DNA from: Vigna angularis
Taxonomy: Eukaryota > Streptophyta > Magnoliopsida > Fabales > Fabaceae
Assembly: GCF_016808095.1 (NCBI RefSeq)
Contig: NC_068970.1
Coordinates: 20,442,501 to 20,506,500, forward strand
Direction of reading: 5' to 3'
Length of the DNA stretch: 64,000 nt
The notes under the pieces were generated by a model. It was not told the origin of the DNA. It saw only the letters and a program-made list of their open reading frames with translations, and made no database searches. The stretch's first letter is position 1. Each line of letters opens with the position of its first letter. Below, in pieces: positions 48,430 through 59,508 of the stretch. The position numbers were made by a program, and so were the translations under genes.

Positions 48430-48860
48430 ATCTTTGTCAAACATAATTCTTCTTACCTTCTAACTCAAGTTCTTATGGTTGTTTCATTTGGTTTCCTCAA
48501 GATTTTCATGTAGGAATATTGTTTTGACATCCATATGCTCTAACTCAAGATTAAGCTCAACAACAGTGTCTGTTAGAATCTTTATGGATTTGTGTATTTC
48601 AGTATTTAACTCATGCCAAATAGTCTACAATAGCTGACCTTAAAAAGTTAAATGGTCTGTTTATCAATCTCCGCCATAATGCTTCTTTCTCAGCTTCACT
48701 ACTCATCTTTTATAACTTTTGTCTTATAAGCCATTTCAGCTTCATTGAAGTCAACATTATTATTGATAATATACTTCTTAATAAAATGTGAGCATAGACA
48801 ATATAATCAAATATTCTCAAATTCTTTTGATTAAAGGAAGGACCTAAATTCCTCAAGGGT
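48430..48860 (-). pseudogene. Degenerate Ty1/copia reverse transcriptase remnant
   Basis: On the - strand 48585-48480 reads 'LELEHMDVKTIFLHENLEET', the copia RT motif '(Q)MDVKTAFLNGDLEE', followed by a stop. The catalytic 'YVDD' part is missing. Further - strand pieces near 48660-48720 ('SEAEKEALW') are of copia type too. Several stops and frame changes are present. This is an old fragment, separate from the inverted copia pieces at 50 and 56 kb. Confidence 0.65.
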
Positions 48861-48869
48861 CTTCATATT

Positions 48870-49589
48870 TAGAGTAATTAAGGACATATGCTAATAAGGT
48901 CAATAATGATGATAATAACTTCGGTCCAAAACACCTTTAAAAATTTCAGTATTGAATAACACGTCTTATTCTTTCTAAAATAATCTTATTGAAAATTTTT
49001 ATCAAGTCATTCTTTTGAGAATTTGTTATTGTATATTTTTTATTTCTAAAACTCCACAATCCCTAACCGTAAAGATTAAACATGTATGTCAAACTTAACA
49101 ATACTTTAAATATAATGGAAATGTAGCGAGAGAAATTAATTTGTTCTTTAAGATTTTTCTCTGCTAAAGTATTCAACTTATCAAATTGTAAAACATAATT
49201 TTAAAACATTAAAACTGAGATAAAAGTTTAATATAATCAAAATACAATATTTTTTATATTGTTCTATCTCTAATTGTTATTGTTTACTATTCTAATAAGA
49301 TTACTAACCATAAAATAGTTATACGTAACATATTTACCTAACCTTTATAGCATCTTAGTTGAGTATATTAGTATTTTTACCTGTGCAACGCACAATTCTT
49401 TTTCTTAAAGTGGAATTTATTTTTTATTATTAAAAATGTTTTTTATTACATAAAAAAATATAAGATTGATGTGATATTTTTTGTATAATAATTGATTTGA
49501 TTTAAAAAATTAATGAGTGCTTATTTAAATTCAAATGTATTGTAAATATTTTATTACAATTTAATAAAAAAGTATCATATCTATGAATT

Positions 49590-49590
<1 letters not shown>
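48870..49590. other. AT-rich stretch without features
   Basis: No gene, repeat boundary or motif recognised. Confidence 0.5.

Positions 49591-49592
<2 letters not shown>

Positions 49593-49646
<54 letters not shown>
49593..49646. repeat. Compound (AT)n(AG)n microsatellite
   Basis: About 34 bp of AT are followed directly by about 20 bp of AG. Confidence 0.95.
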
Positions 49647-49889
49647 CATATGCATTATATTATAAAAAAAATTGAATTAATATTATTGTAAGATAATATT
49701 TTAAATATAGTAATTTAAGTTGTTGAGTAAAGTGAAACTATTTATGAAATTAATATTTCTTGAATATTCATGTAAGATATAGACCAAACCCAAAATACAA
49801 ATAAAAAATAAAAACAAACAAACTGAACATAAAAGATAAAAACAAGGCAAAAGATAATATATCTAACACTCTCACTCAAGCTGACACGT

Positions 49890-50378
49890 CTAGTATCCTC
49901 TTAGGCAACGATTTAGAGCGATGTTACTCTTTTCCTCTCTCAGATTCGTCGTGCGTGATCACACGTCCTGTCTCCTCTCAGACAGTTATTCAGAGCATCG
50001 ATGTTACTTTTTTTCCTTTTTCAAGTGCCTTGATTGAAGAATCTTGAATTTTTAAGGTTTTTCTTTCATGTTCATCCATGACTTCTTTCATTGGGGTTTC
50101 TTCTGACTTTCCTTTTGTCACAATTGCGTCTGACCCATCCATATATGTTTTTTTTTCATGGCAAAGATGAATTTTGTTAGTTTATTTATAGTTGTGGTGA
50201 CTCTTCAACAATGACCTCTTTATCCATTGGAAGTCAATAATGCATTTCTGAACGACGATTTGCAAAAAGAGATTTACATGGAGCAACCTCCCAGATTTGT
50301 TGCTCAGGGGAGTCTTTTGGGTTGATATTTCGTCTTCTATGTCATCTTCATAAGTCATTAAGAATTTGGCGTCACTCG
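49890..50378 (+). pseudogene. Left arm of the inverted repeat: copia RT fragment
   Basis: At about 50222-50330 the + strand reads 'YPLEVNNAFLNDDLQKEIYM', then 'EQPPRFVAQGS', the copia reverse transcriptase 'LDVNNAFLNGDL.EEVYMEQPPGF' box, then a stop. Left of it two ~85-bp repeats ('cacgtc..gt.tcctct.agaca') occur. The arm stops at the retroelement insertion site. Confidence 0.8.
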
Positions 50379-51171
50379 TGATAGCGTCCTCCTCGAGCTA
50401 GGTTGGGCCAAAGCACGAAGATGAAGCTATGGAGGTGGAATTTGTGCGGAAGCGATGAATATGGTGGTGGGCTCACAATTTTGGTGAGTATTTGTGGTAG
50501 GATGGAGGTGTTTGATGGATCTCCGGAGAGGTTGGGCCAACTCTAGAGAAGGGTGGTTAGAGGGACCTCATGGGATGCTCTAGCCTTGACTTGAGACAAG
50601 ATATGTTTGCACACATTTTGGCATAATAACATTCAAATTCATCAAGTGATTTTACAAGGAAGGAGACCCTTCTATTTATAGAGAAAGGTGTCTCCAAAGT
50701 AGACAAGAAACCCTAAAAACTATCCACTCTTAAAGAGACATGTGGCAATCCTCTTTTACAAAGTTTCTCCACTCTTAGAGTGCCATGTGGCAATCCACTT
50801 TTGTAAAGTCTTCTCCACTCATGTGGTAATCCACTTTTGCAAAGTTCCTCCACTCTTAAAGTGCCATGTGACAATCCACTTTTGCAAGAGCTTTCCACTC
50901 TTAGAGTGACATGTGGCAATCCACTTTAGGAAGAGTTTCTCCACTTGGAAAGTGACACATGGCCACTTCCTTTTTAAGAAGTGTCTTCACTAAGAGCTTG
51001 CCATGTGGCCATCATGTCCCATGGTGGGACACACTCTTTAAAAATAAGATTACAAACCATACAATACTTAGCCCTTAATACAAGGCCTAAAATTAAATAC
51101 TATACTATTTGACCCTTAATACAAGGTCTAAAATACACACAATTTTACCATGGCTAGGGCATATGCCATCA
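50379..51171 (-). repeat. 3' LTR (793 bp)
   Basis: It contains about five ~45-50-bp tandem units 'ccactctta.agtg.catgtggcaatccacttttgcaaag' (50724-50945) and TATA-like 'tctatttatag' near 50672. The open frame at 50713-50919 is just this repeat read through. Confidence 0.93.
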
Positions 51172-51184
51172 TACCCTCCCTCTT
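51172..51184 (-). other. Polypurine tract
   Basis: The - strand reads 'aagagggagggta' directly before the 3' LTR, the expected plus-strand priming site. Confidence 0.75.
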
Positions 51185-51254
51185 AAAAAGGATTTGTCCT
51201 CAAATCTTTAAGTTTCTTCAAAAACTCTCTTCTTCATATTGATCAACTTATGTA

Positions 51255-53345
51255 TCAACAAAACCCTCCGGGGTCAAATAACTTTCTGCAAAAAACAAGA
51301 GATAAAGTAAGTGTTATTAGAATAATCAACCCAATTATGTATTTTCCCTTTAAGTCCCGGCTTATCTTGTGTTGAATGCATATGCATTTGGAGTGACTTC
51401 CTTTTTTACCACCAAGTCTCATTTGGTCTTGTCTTTCCAATCTACTAAAGGAAGATGGAAAGAATACCCCTTTTGAATCTTCACACAAGCTTGTGGCCCT
51501 TAACATGAAGGCTCTTTTGTTGGGACACTCATTGGACATGTGTGTATTGCTTTGACACTCTGAACATTTGATTTTGTATATGTTAATGTCATCTCTTTCC
51601 TTTTCTCTCTTATTTTTCATTTGTACTTGGTCTATTTCAACTTGAGATGGTGTGAGAGGATGAAGTACAAACTTTCTATCTTTATGGTTGAAGGTTATCT
51701 CATTGGTACGACCATGATGTATGGTTTCCTTTTCAAAAAGCCAAGGCCTTCCTAACAAGATGTGACAAACTTCCATAGGTACTATGTCACATAGCACACT
51801 ATCTTCATAATTCCCTATGGAAAACTTAACCTTCACTTGTTGATTAACTATCATGTCTTCACCATCATTAAGCCATTGAAGTTTGTAAGGTTGGGGGTGA
51901 GGCAATATAGTTAAGGCTAACTTTTCAACCAACCTAGTGCTACAACAATTGCAACATGAGCCACTATCCACAATAAGAGAACACGTGTTTTCTAAAACTT
52001 GACATCTTGTATGAAAGATGTTCTCTCTTTGGGTTTGGACTTGGGGACTAGGTTGATTCTTCAAAACTCTTCTCATCATGAGGAGATCTCCCTCGCATGG
52101 GTAGGAATCTTCTCCTTCACTCTCATCCTTACTTGTGTCTTTCTCCTCCTCCTCTTCACTACTATATGAGTCAACATCCCTCAAGATTATGGTCCTTTTA
52201 GTGGGGCATTGTGATGCCATATGACCTCTACCTTGACATTTAAAACATTTAATTTCACTAGTACGAGTGTGTAATGATGTTCCCTCCCTTGATCTATCTT
52301 TTTCTTTCTCCTTCCATAGATTCCTAGAGGGTTCCTCTTCCATCACTTGCTTACCTTCCCTCTTATAGTCTTTCTTAACACTAGAGTTAAAGTGGTTAAT
52401 TTTCAAACCTTTTCTCAAATGTTGTTGCTCAACTTTTATGCAAATTTGTACCAAATCATTGAGATCTTGATAGGGCAACAATTCCACTCTATCTCTAATA
52501 TCAAGATTAAGACCACTTAGAAATCTAGAAATTGTGGTTCCTTCTTCTTCCCTAATTCCCGCCCTCATCATGTAGAGTTCCATCTTTTGCCTATACTCTT
52601 CCACACTCATGGTTCTTTGTTGGAGCCTTTGGAGTTTATCCATAAGCTCTCTATGGTAGTAGGAAGGTATGTGTCTTCTTCTTAGAGCACTCTTCAAGTC
52701 ATTCCAATATTGGACTTGAGGGGAATTGGAGAGTCTTCTTTCTCTCACTAGGGCAGTCCACCAATACATGGCATTCCCTTGAAAGCTTAAGGTGGCTAGG
52801 GAAACTTTCCTTTCCTCTATTATTTGATGACACTCAAAAAGTTGTTCTACTTTCATTTCCCAATCTAGGTATGCCTCAACATCTTCTTTCCCATGGAAAT
52901 GAGGAAGGTCTATCCTAATCTCTCTTGGTGGTTGTTCACTCTCCCTTCTATACCTTCTAGGTGGAGGATGTTGGTAGAATTATGCAGCAGTCCTACTATC
53001 TTGTTCAGGGTATGTGTTTTCTGTGGGAGTTTTTGAACTTCTCCTTGAGTGACTCCTACTCCTACTTTTCTTTATCTCTTCTTGGACCTTTTCTTGTTTT
53101 TGGGCTAGAACTCTAAGTTCTTCTTCTAAGGTTTCAAGATATTGTTCTCTTTCAACTCTTTCTTTTTCTCTCAAAATGGATTCTTGCTTTTGCCAAAGTT
53201 TTAGTGATTTTAGTTCCTTGGCCATTTGTTCTAAATTTGGTTGGGCCTCTTCACTATAATCACTATCAATTTGGTAAGAAGGTTCCTTAGACATTCTTAA
53301 AAAAAAATTCAAAATATGTAATGCACACACAAACTTGTATTTCAA
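51255..53345 (-). pseudogene. Retroelement gag-protease polyprotein with one in-frame stop
   Basis: One frame runs from ATG at 53345 to the stop at 51255, broken only by TAA at 52982-52980. The first part (121 codons) is a charged coiled-coil-like region ('QEKVQEEIKK'). After the stop the frame reads 'REIRIDLPHFHGKEDVEAYL' and continues into 'YWWTALV...RFLSGLN', the gag domain (PF03732 type). Numbered from the internal ATG at 52856 (533 codons): zinc knuckle 204-217 (CFKCQGRGHMASQC), acidic linker 230-250, aspartic protease with 'IVDSGS' at 295-300 and 'HILLGRPWL' near 365-373, then a second knuckle 431-444 (CSECQSNTHMSNEC). It ends ~85 bp before the LTR with no RT. Confidence 0.9.
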
Positions 53346-55021
53346 AAGTAAATTCCTTTAGAGATTTAAGGAGGCAAAATAATCTCAAGTTCACTTCCAG
53401 GAAAGAGAGGAGAATCACTAAGGATCACTTAAAATCCAAGCCTTTCCTAGCCAAAGTTTACCTCAAGTTCTCTTGCACCAAACTTCTCAAATGGAATTAG
53501 GTTTGATACACAAGTAGACACACAATAAATTATAAGCAGTTAAAGACAACAATTAAACTAGACTATGCGGCCTAATGGTAAAGTTAGAAGGCACTTTGGA
53601 ACCTTCAAACTTTAACCAACTAAAAACGTTTTCAATATGGTTTACAAGTCTTTGTTAGGATATGGGATTGAGTATCACAGACTACCCCAAGATACCTAAC
53701 AAGGTTATGAGTTACAAATCCAAAAGCAATACAATTTTACAACTCAAAAATGCGTAATACAAATAAATAATGTGTGTTCCTCTCTAAAGTGTTTCACTCC
53801 TTTTCTTCTTGTCTCTTCCTCAAGGTTTCAAGGTCCATAGAGGTCTCCGATCACCCAATATACTATGTCCAATTTCGTTTTTCCTCCAAAGAATATCCTA
53901 CAGCAAATATCAAACCAAATCCGAAAGGTAGGAATCCAAAGAGAATGCAAATCAAGGGCCAATTTGAACAATAGCTCTTCAAAAGGAGTTATGTTGAGAC
54001 AAAACAGAGAGTAATGAACAAGACAATCAAGAAAATAAAGCTTAAAAAAACGAAGGCTAGGCACTCAAAAGAATTACCTAAAGAAAGGCACTAGAATAGA
54101 TGAACAAAACAAAAAAACAATTAGAATAGAGAATTATTACTTCTTATCTTTACAAACACTGAGCTAATGGTGCACTATAAGCAGAGACAATATTTTGTCA
54201 AAAGTGTCATGTCCAAGTCTCATATCCAAGGGTCATGTCCAAGTGTCATGTCAAGGTATTATGTCCAAGTATCATCTCCAAGTGTCATGGTAAAGTCTCA
54301 TGTCAAAGTCTCAAGTCAAAGTAACTTTTTTTTTTTCACTTTTGCTTTTGCTTGTACTTTTACTTTTTTTTTTTTTTTACTTTGGCTTTTTACTTTTGTC
54401 TACACTTTTGTTTTTCAACACAAATTAGATCTGGACAATTTGTTTGGGTAGCTCAAAGTTCATGACTCAAAGAAAAAAAATGGAAGAAATCTTACTAGAA
54501 TCAAAAATAGAGCATGAAACTCAAAGAAACACAAGAGAAACTTAACTCTAAGAACTTGACAATGATCTAATGACAAGCATGAACTCAAATATGAAATAAA
54601 AAAGCACTCAAATGGATGTATATACTGTAATTTCGAAATCCCAATGGGACATATTTTTTTATGATTTTTGCAAAGCCCGAACTAAGAGAAAATGACATAA
54701 AAATGACTACACATGACTCTAAACAACATGGATGGAATTAAAAATAAAAAATAACCCAAAAATGACATTAAAACAGAACCAAATATATGAAGAAAGACTC
54801 AAAAAAAATATAAAAGCACGCCACAACACATGTATATGGAAACTTAGTGGTAAAAACCGAATGGTTCCGCAAAAGAACAAACTAGAACCATAAAAATAAC
54901 ATATATGGATGTAAACAATGGAAGACAATAAAGAACAACACAATAACAACAAGAAATACAAAAAGATAGGTAAAGGACCAAGATACTTAGCTCTTGTAGA
55001 CCCAAAGCTCTTGATACCAAA
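53346..55021 (-). other. Untranslated leader of the gag-protease element
   Basis: This ~1.7-kb stretch lies between primer site and gag and has no coding domain. It includes 'gtgtcatgtccaa' short repeats and T-rich tracts. Such long leaders usually carry packaging signals; none is visible by motif. Confidence 0.6.
54200..54325. repeat. Short tandem motif 'gtcatgtccaagt'
   Basis: About ten degenerate copies of a 10-14-bp unit (gtgtcatgtccaagt, ctcatatccaagg, ctcatgtcaaagt) are followed by pyrimidine-rich 'tttgcttttgcttgtacttttac' repeats. Confidence 0.85.
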
Positions 55022-55814
55022 TGATAGCGTCCTCCTCGAGCTAGGTTGGGCCAAAGCACGAAGATGAAGCTATGGAGGTGGAATTTGTGTGGAAGCGATG
55101 AATATGGTGGTGGGCTCACAATTTTGGTGAGTATTTGTGGTAGGATGGAGGTGTTTGATGGATCTCCGGAGAGGTTGGGCCAACTCTAGAGAAGGGTGGT
55201 TAGAGGGACCTCATGGGATGCTCTAGCCTTGACTTGAGACAAGATATGTTTGCACACATTTTGGCATAATAACATTCAAATTCATCAAGTGATTTTACAA
55301 GGAAGGAGACCCTTCTATTTATAGAGAAAGGTGTCTCCAAAGTAGACAAGAAACCCTAAAAACTATCCACTCTTAAAGAGACATGTGGCAATCCTCTTTT
55401 ACAAAGTTTCTCCACTCTTAGAGTGCCATGTGGCAATCCACTTTTGTAAAGTCTTCTCCACTCATGTGGTAATCCACTTTTGCAAAGTTCCTCCACTCTT
55501 AAAGTGCCATATGACAATCCACTTTTGCAAGAGCTTTCCACTCTTAGAGTGACATGTGGCAATCCACTTTAGGAAGAGTTTCTCCACTTGGAAAGTGACA
55601 CATGGCCACTTCCTTTTTAAGAAGTGTCTTCACTAAGAGCTTGCCATGTGGCCATCATGTCCCATGGTGGGACACACTCTTTAAAAATAAGATTACAAAC
55701 CATACAATACTTAGCCCTTAATACAAGGCCTAAAATTAAATACTATACTATTTGACCCTTAATACAAGGTCTAAAATACACACAATTTTACCATGGCTAG
55801 GGCATATGCCATCA
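55022..55814 (-). repeat. 5' LTR (793 bp)
   Basis: Same length as the other LTR, with the same tandem units at about 55367-55590. As the 5' LTR it should hold the promoter driving gag on the - strand. Confidence 0.93.
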
Positions 55815-56475
55815 ACTCGAGTGCAAAAGCAAATATTTTCATTAAGTTTATTAATTATATTAGTAGCAAGTTTGTGCATATAAATCGTATGTACCAAGCT
55901 TGCTTCTAATATAATCAATAGACTTAGTGAAAATATCTACTTTTGCACTCGAGTGACACCAAATTGTTAATGATTTGCAAAGATGACATAAAAGACGAAA
56001 AATCAACCCAGAGGACTCCTCTTGAGTAGCAAATCTGGAAGATTGCTCCATATAAATATCTTCTTACAAATCGTCATTAAGGAATGGATTGTTGACATCC
56101 AATGGATAAAGAGGTCATTGTTGAAGAGTCACCACAACTAAAAATAAATTAACAAAAATCATCTTTGTCAAGGGAGAAAAAACATATATGAACGTGTCAA
56201 ACGCAAAAGTGACAGAAGGGAGATCAGAAGAGTCAATAGCGAAAGAAGTCATGGATGAACACGATAGAGAAACCTTAAAAATCAAAGATTCTCCAATCAA
56301 GCCACCTAAAAAAAGGAAAAAGAGCAATTTCAATTCTCTAAATAACTACCTGAGAGGAGATGGGACGTGTGACTATGTACAACAAACCTGAAAGAGGAAA
56401 AAGAGCAATCTCGACGCTCTAAATCACTGTCTAAGAGGAGACGAGACATGTCACACGCACGACGAAAAATGAAGT
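55815..56475 (-). pseudogene. Right arm of the inverted repeat: copia RT fragment
   Basis: On the - strand from about 56110 to 55935 the sequence reads 'YPLDVNNSFLNDDL', 'YMEQSSRFATQEESSG', the same copia RT box as in the left arm, with stops. The first ~110 bp (55815-55925) are the centre of the palindrome ('tgcaaaagcaaatatttt' against 'aaaatatctacttttgca'). The arms pair over about 0.5 kb at perhaps 80-85% by eye. Confidence 0.8.
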
Positions 56476-56712
56476 AGATCCATAACTTCAAAAGGCGTTG
56501 AAAGTGCATAGGAGCTCTGATGAAGGCGTCATTGACGGCACGGTGGTCACCTAAACAAGACGATCAAAACCGTGTGATCATTGGTCGAAACCGGAACTCT
56601 GATAATGACAGCGATTGATGATGACAGTAGTCAATGGAGCCGCCGACAACGATAGGTGTAGTGGCAAAGGCAACAAAAAAATTTCCTCAAAAGAACCGAA
56701 CTCTAGATACTA
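56476..56712 (-). other. GC-richer 5' interior of the copia-derived element
   Basis: This lies between the primer-site-like sequence and the right inverted-repeat arm. On the - strand it follows the LTR piece directly, where gag would start, but no gag motif is seen. Confidence 0.35.
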
Positions 56713-56884
56713 TATTGAATATAGCAAAAAGTTATGTATGAGATTAGTCTCCCTTTTGTTAAATATACACATAAGATCATCTATTTATGATAGGAAAAAT
56801 ATGAAATAAACTCAAAATACAAATAAGAAATAGTAACAAACTAAAGATAGATAAAGAAAAGATATGAATGATATATATAATATA

Positions 56885-58235
56885 AGTCAAATATAACCTT
56901 ATAAATTAAATAAAAATGTTATACATTACATAAATCTATTTTTATATATTTTACATAAAAATAATATAAAATAACACTAAGAAATATAGCATTAAAATAA
57001 TTTTAAAAAATGAAGTACAATAAGAAATAATTAAAATAAAATAAATTTGGATCATATATAATAATGATGACTAAAATTCGACACAGATTATTAAAATTTA
57101 AATATTAAATAAAATTAATTCAGTAAAATAAATTATCATACATAATTATTAAGAAAAGGAATAATAAAATTAACAATACCTAATAGAATCAAATTATTGA
57201 AAAAAACAGTTAGACGCCTTTATAACACATTATTATAACGACGTGTCCAATACATAGCTCCAAGCACAAGCTCTTACATCGTATCTTGTTAAGCAACTCT
57301 TGGATAGTTTTTGTGCTTCCCACAGAAGACACAAACATATGTAGACTAAACCACAAATCAGATACTGTCCACTTGTTTTGGATTAAAAGAAAAGAAAAAG
57401 AACTTGGTACTTTTTCATTTTTGTTTCATTTATATATTCAGTTTAGAGAAGAGATGGAGGGATAAAAACATTATTAGGTAATTTAAGATATCGATAAGTA
57501 TACTAACTCTATCATTGATAAGCCGTAATTTTTTAGAAACAAGTTTAAACCTTACTAAATAAAAACTCTAATCCTTTAGATAATTTTATCAAAAGTTCAC
57601 ATTAAATTTATATGTTTAAATTGATTAATTGATAAAGATTCTAAATTTATTACCCAATATTAAATACCAACAAAGAAATCAATAACTATGCAATTAAGAA
57701 CAAAAACATAACACCACAATAATGAAAAAGAAGTATATTAAATATCACAAATTAAAAAGAGTGAAGATACATTTGGTCCAATCCTAATATATAAGGGAGT
57801 TAGTTATTCTTAGACATTCTCATCATTAAAAAAAAGGGATAGATGATGAGTGTCTCTAACCTGTGCTTTTGTCGTCTCTCCTATAGGGCTAGTTCCAAAT
57901 TCCCAAAAGATATTTAATTCTATGACGTATTCTATTTAATGATTTTCGTAACACAAAAATCGTTAGGCGAATTGGAATTGTTGGACGACTTGACTTCTTT
58001 CCTTAGATGGCGTAGTCTTGCTTGCTAGGGAAAATGGACCGAACTAACTTGGCCTGTAAATTGCACTAAAATGAATTTTACTTGAATGATAATCCTTGGT
58101 TATTCTTCAATCTTCTTTAAGCCTTATTATGAACACTAACGTTTTAAAAGATAATTTATTATAAAATTGAAAATACTTTTATAAGAGTTGTTCTGTTTAT
58201 TGTGTATTTTTTTTTATATGAATAAGTTGTATTCA
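56885..58235. other. AT-rich intergenic stretch
   Basis: No gene found. A slightly GC-richer part at 57870-58070 ('ttggacgacttgacttc', 'gtagtcttgcttgctagg') looks like decayed retroelement sequence without identifiable domains. Confidence 0.5.
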
Positions 58236-58237
58236 TA

Positions 58238-58510
58238 CACTAATGCAAAAAAAACTTATGATATCATCAGTACCACGTTGACCCAAAATTCGACGTTAAG
58301 AATATGTCGCAACATTTTTTAAATATTTCATCCAAATTGACATCAGATCCTTCACAACAGCCAACAATTAACAATCTGACGTTCATCCCAAGACCAATAA
58401 GCGTTAAATAATGTCGGACTACCTCAGGTCCAACTTCATTTAACCTTTGTTGGCCTTAGGGTCGAAGTCAAGTTAGTAATTAACGTCTGTTGTGAGGGAT
58501 CCAATCTTAA
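58238..58510. mobile_element. CACTA-like end, truncated
   Basis: 'cactaatgcaaaaaaaac' at about 58239 is followed by GC-richer, short inverted motifs around 'gacgttaa' ('aaattcgacgttaagaatatgtcg', 'tctgacgttcatcc', 'agcgttaaataatgtcgga', 'attaacgtctgttg'). This is the look of a CACTA sub-terminal region. No matching right terminus was found, so the element is truncated or the call is wrong. Confidence 0.4.
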
Positions 58511-59499
58511 TTTGACTTTTAAAATTTCAAAGTGCTCTCACTTTTCTCTTGTTTGCGAAAACCCCCCGTCAAATTGCAACAACAACATTAAACTTGCAGG
58601 AGCAAGTTCTTCAATCATTTGTAGTGATGCTCGTTTTGGCTCAAACTTTTACGTTCTGTTATTGTATTTTACATTAAGGTTGGTGTTTCATTTCACATTT
58701 TCTGTTATTTGTCACAAATTCAGAATTCTAAAGATTTGGTGATGAAAAACTTCAAATGGTCATAACTTTTGTTACAGACCTCGGATTGAAATACTTAAAA
58801 ATAAAAGTTATTGAAAATGGCATGATGAATGCACAGACCAATATTAAAAGGATTGGGTCTCTGGAATTTTCAAAAATCAATCATTTAAGGGATAATTTTA
58901 TTTTCTTAGCATTTTTTACCCATTTTTTTATATTGTATACTTTTATTTTAAATACCCACATTATTTATAAAATTCTAAAAATTTTATTGATGTATTCTTG
59001 TATTATATTGACTTTTTTTTTAAAAAAAACTCACTTGATGTTTGTTATTTCTACAACATACATTAACAAACATAAATGTATAAATATAACATATGTAAAT
59101 TGACGTAGGTTTAAAAATCACATACATCAATTTACCTACCTCCGTTACAATATCAGACCTTCAACAAACATCAAAATCTAAAATAACATATTAAAAATCC
59201 TTTTTTGTTAGTAATAGATAAAAGAGAATAAATAATATTAAGTAATAACAAATCTTGTTAAAATAAAATAAATGTAATAACGTTCAAAAAGTTCGCTAAT
59301 AAACACATTTATAAAATTAACAATACATAAAAGTATCAATAGGACTAATTTTTTTAAAGTATACTAATATTTTTAACAACTTGAGAGTCAAATTATTTGT
59401 TAAAGTACCTTCACTTACGAGATCAAGATCTTGAGATTAAGATCGTGATCTCGAGACCCCGTAAACGATAATGAATTAAAGACTTTCAGATTATAAGAT
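58511..59499. other. Intergenic stretch
   Basis: Two chance-looking frames (58512-58742, 58756-59103) have no recognisable domains. The phrase 'ggtcataacttttgttacagacctc' recalls the array at 26-28 kb ('atcataactttttccacagacctcc'). A GATC-rich palindromic run, 'gagatcaagatcttgagatt', then 'aagatcgtgatctcgag', lies at 59418-59456. Confidence 0.5.
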
Positions 59500-59508
59500 T
59501 AATTAAAA

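Larger units (their letters stand above)
50379..55814 (-). mobile_element. Young gag-protease-only LTR retroelement, 5.4 kb
   Basis: Two 793-bp LTRs (50379-51171 and 55022-55814, TG...CA) flank the inside, with a perfect 5-bp duplication 'actcg' (50374-50378 and 55815-55819). By eye they differ at only two sites (c/t near 50447/55090; g/a near 50866/55509). On the - strand, the primer-binding site 'tggtatcaagagctt' follows the LTR end at 55021 and a purine tract 'aagagggagggta' precedes 51171. The ~3.85-kb inside codes for gag and protease only; RT, RNase H and integrase are absent. The near-identical LTRs mean a very recent insertion, so a helper element must have existed lately. Gag and protease features suggest the Ty3/gypsy superfamily. 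Confidence 0.93.
49776..56880 (-). mobile_element. Copia-derived non-autonomous element with inverted RT fragments, split by a later insertion
   Basis: Without the 5.4-kb insertion this is a ~1.7-kb unit. Read on the - strand, an LTR-like piece (about 56880-56713) is followed by 'tagtatctagagttcggttc', a degenerate tRNA-iMet primer site. The inside then ends in 'agcttgagtgagag' and a second LTR-like piece opening 'tgttagatatattatctttt' (from about 49887 leftwards, truncated near 49776). Both LTR pieces share 'cttatttgtattttg.gttt'. The inside is a large inverted repeat (49890-50378 against about 55925-56475) carrying copia RT sequence on both arms. This reading is mine; ends and duplication are not exact. 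Confidence 0.55.

Noticed and set aside
50713..50919. 68-codon repetitive frame, also at 55356-55562
   Set aside because: Read-through of tandem LTR repeats; no sign of translation.
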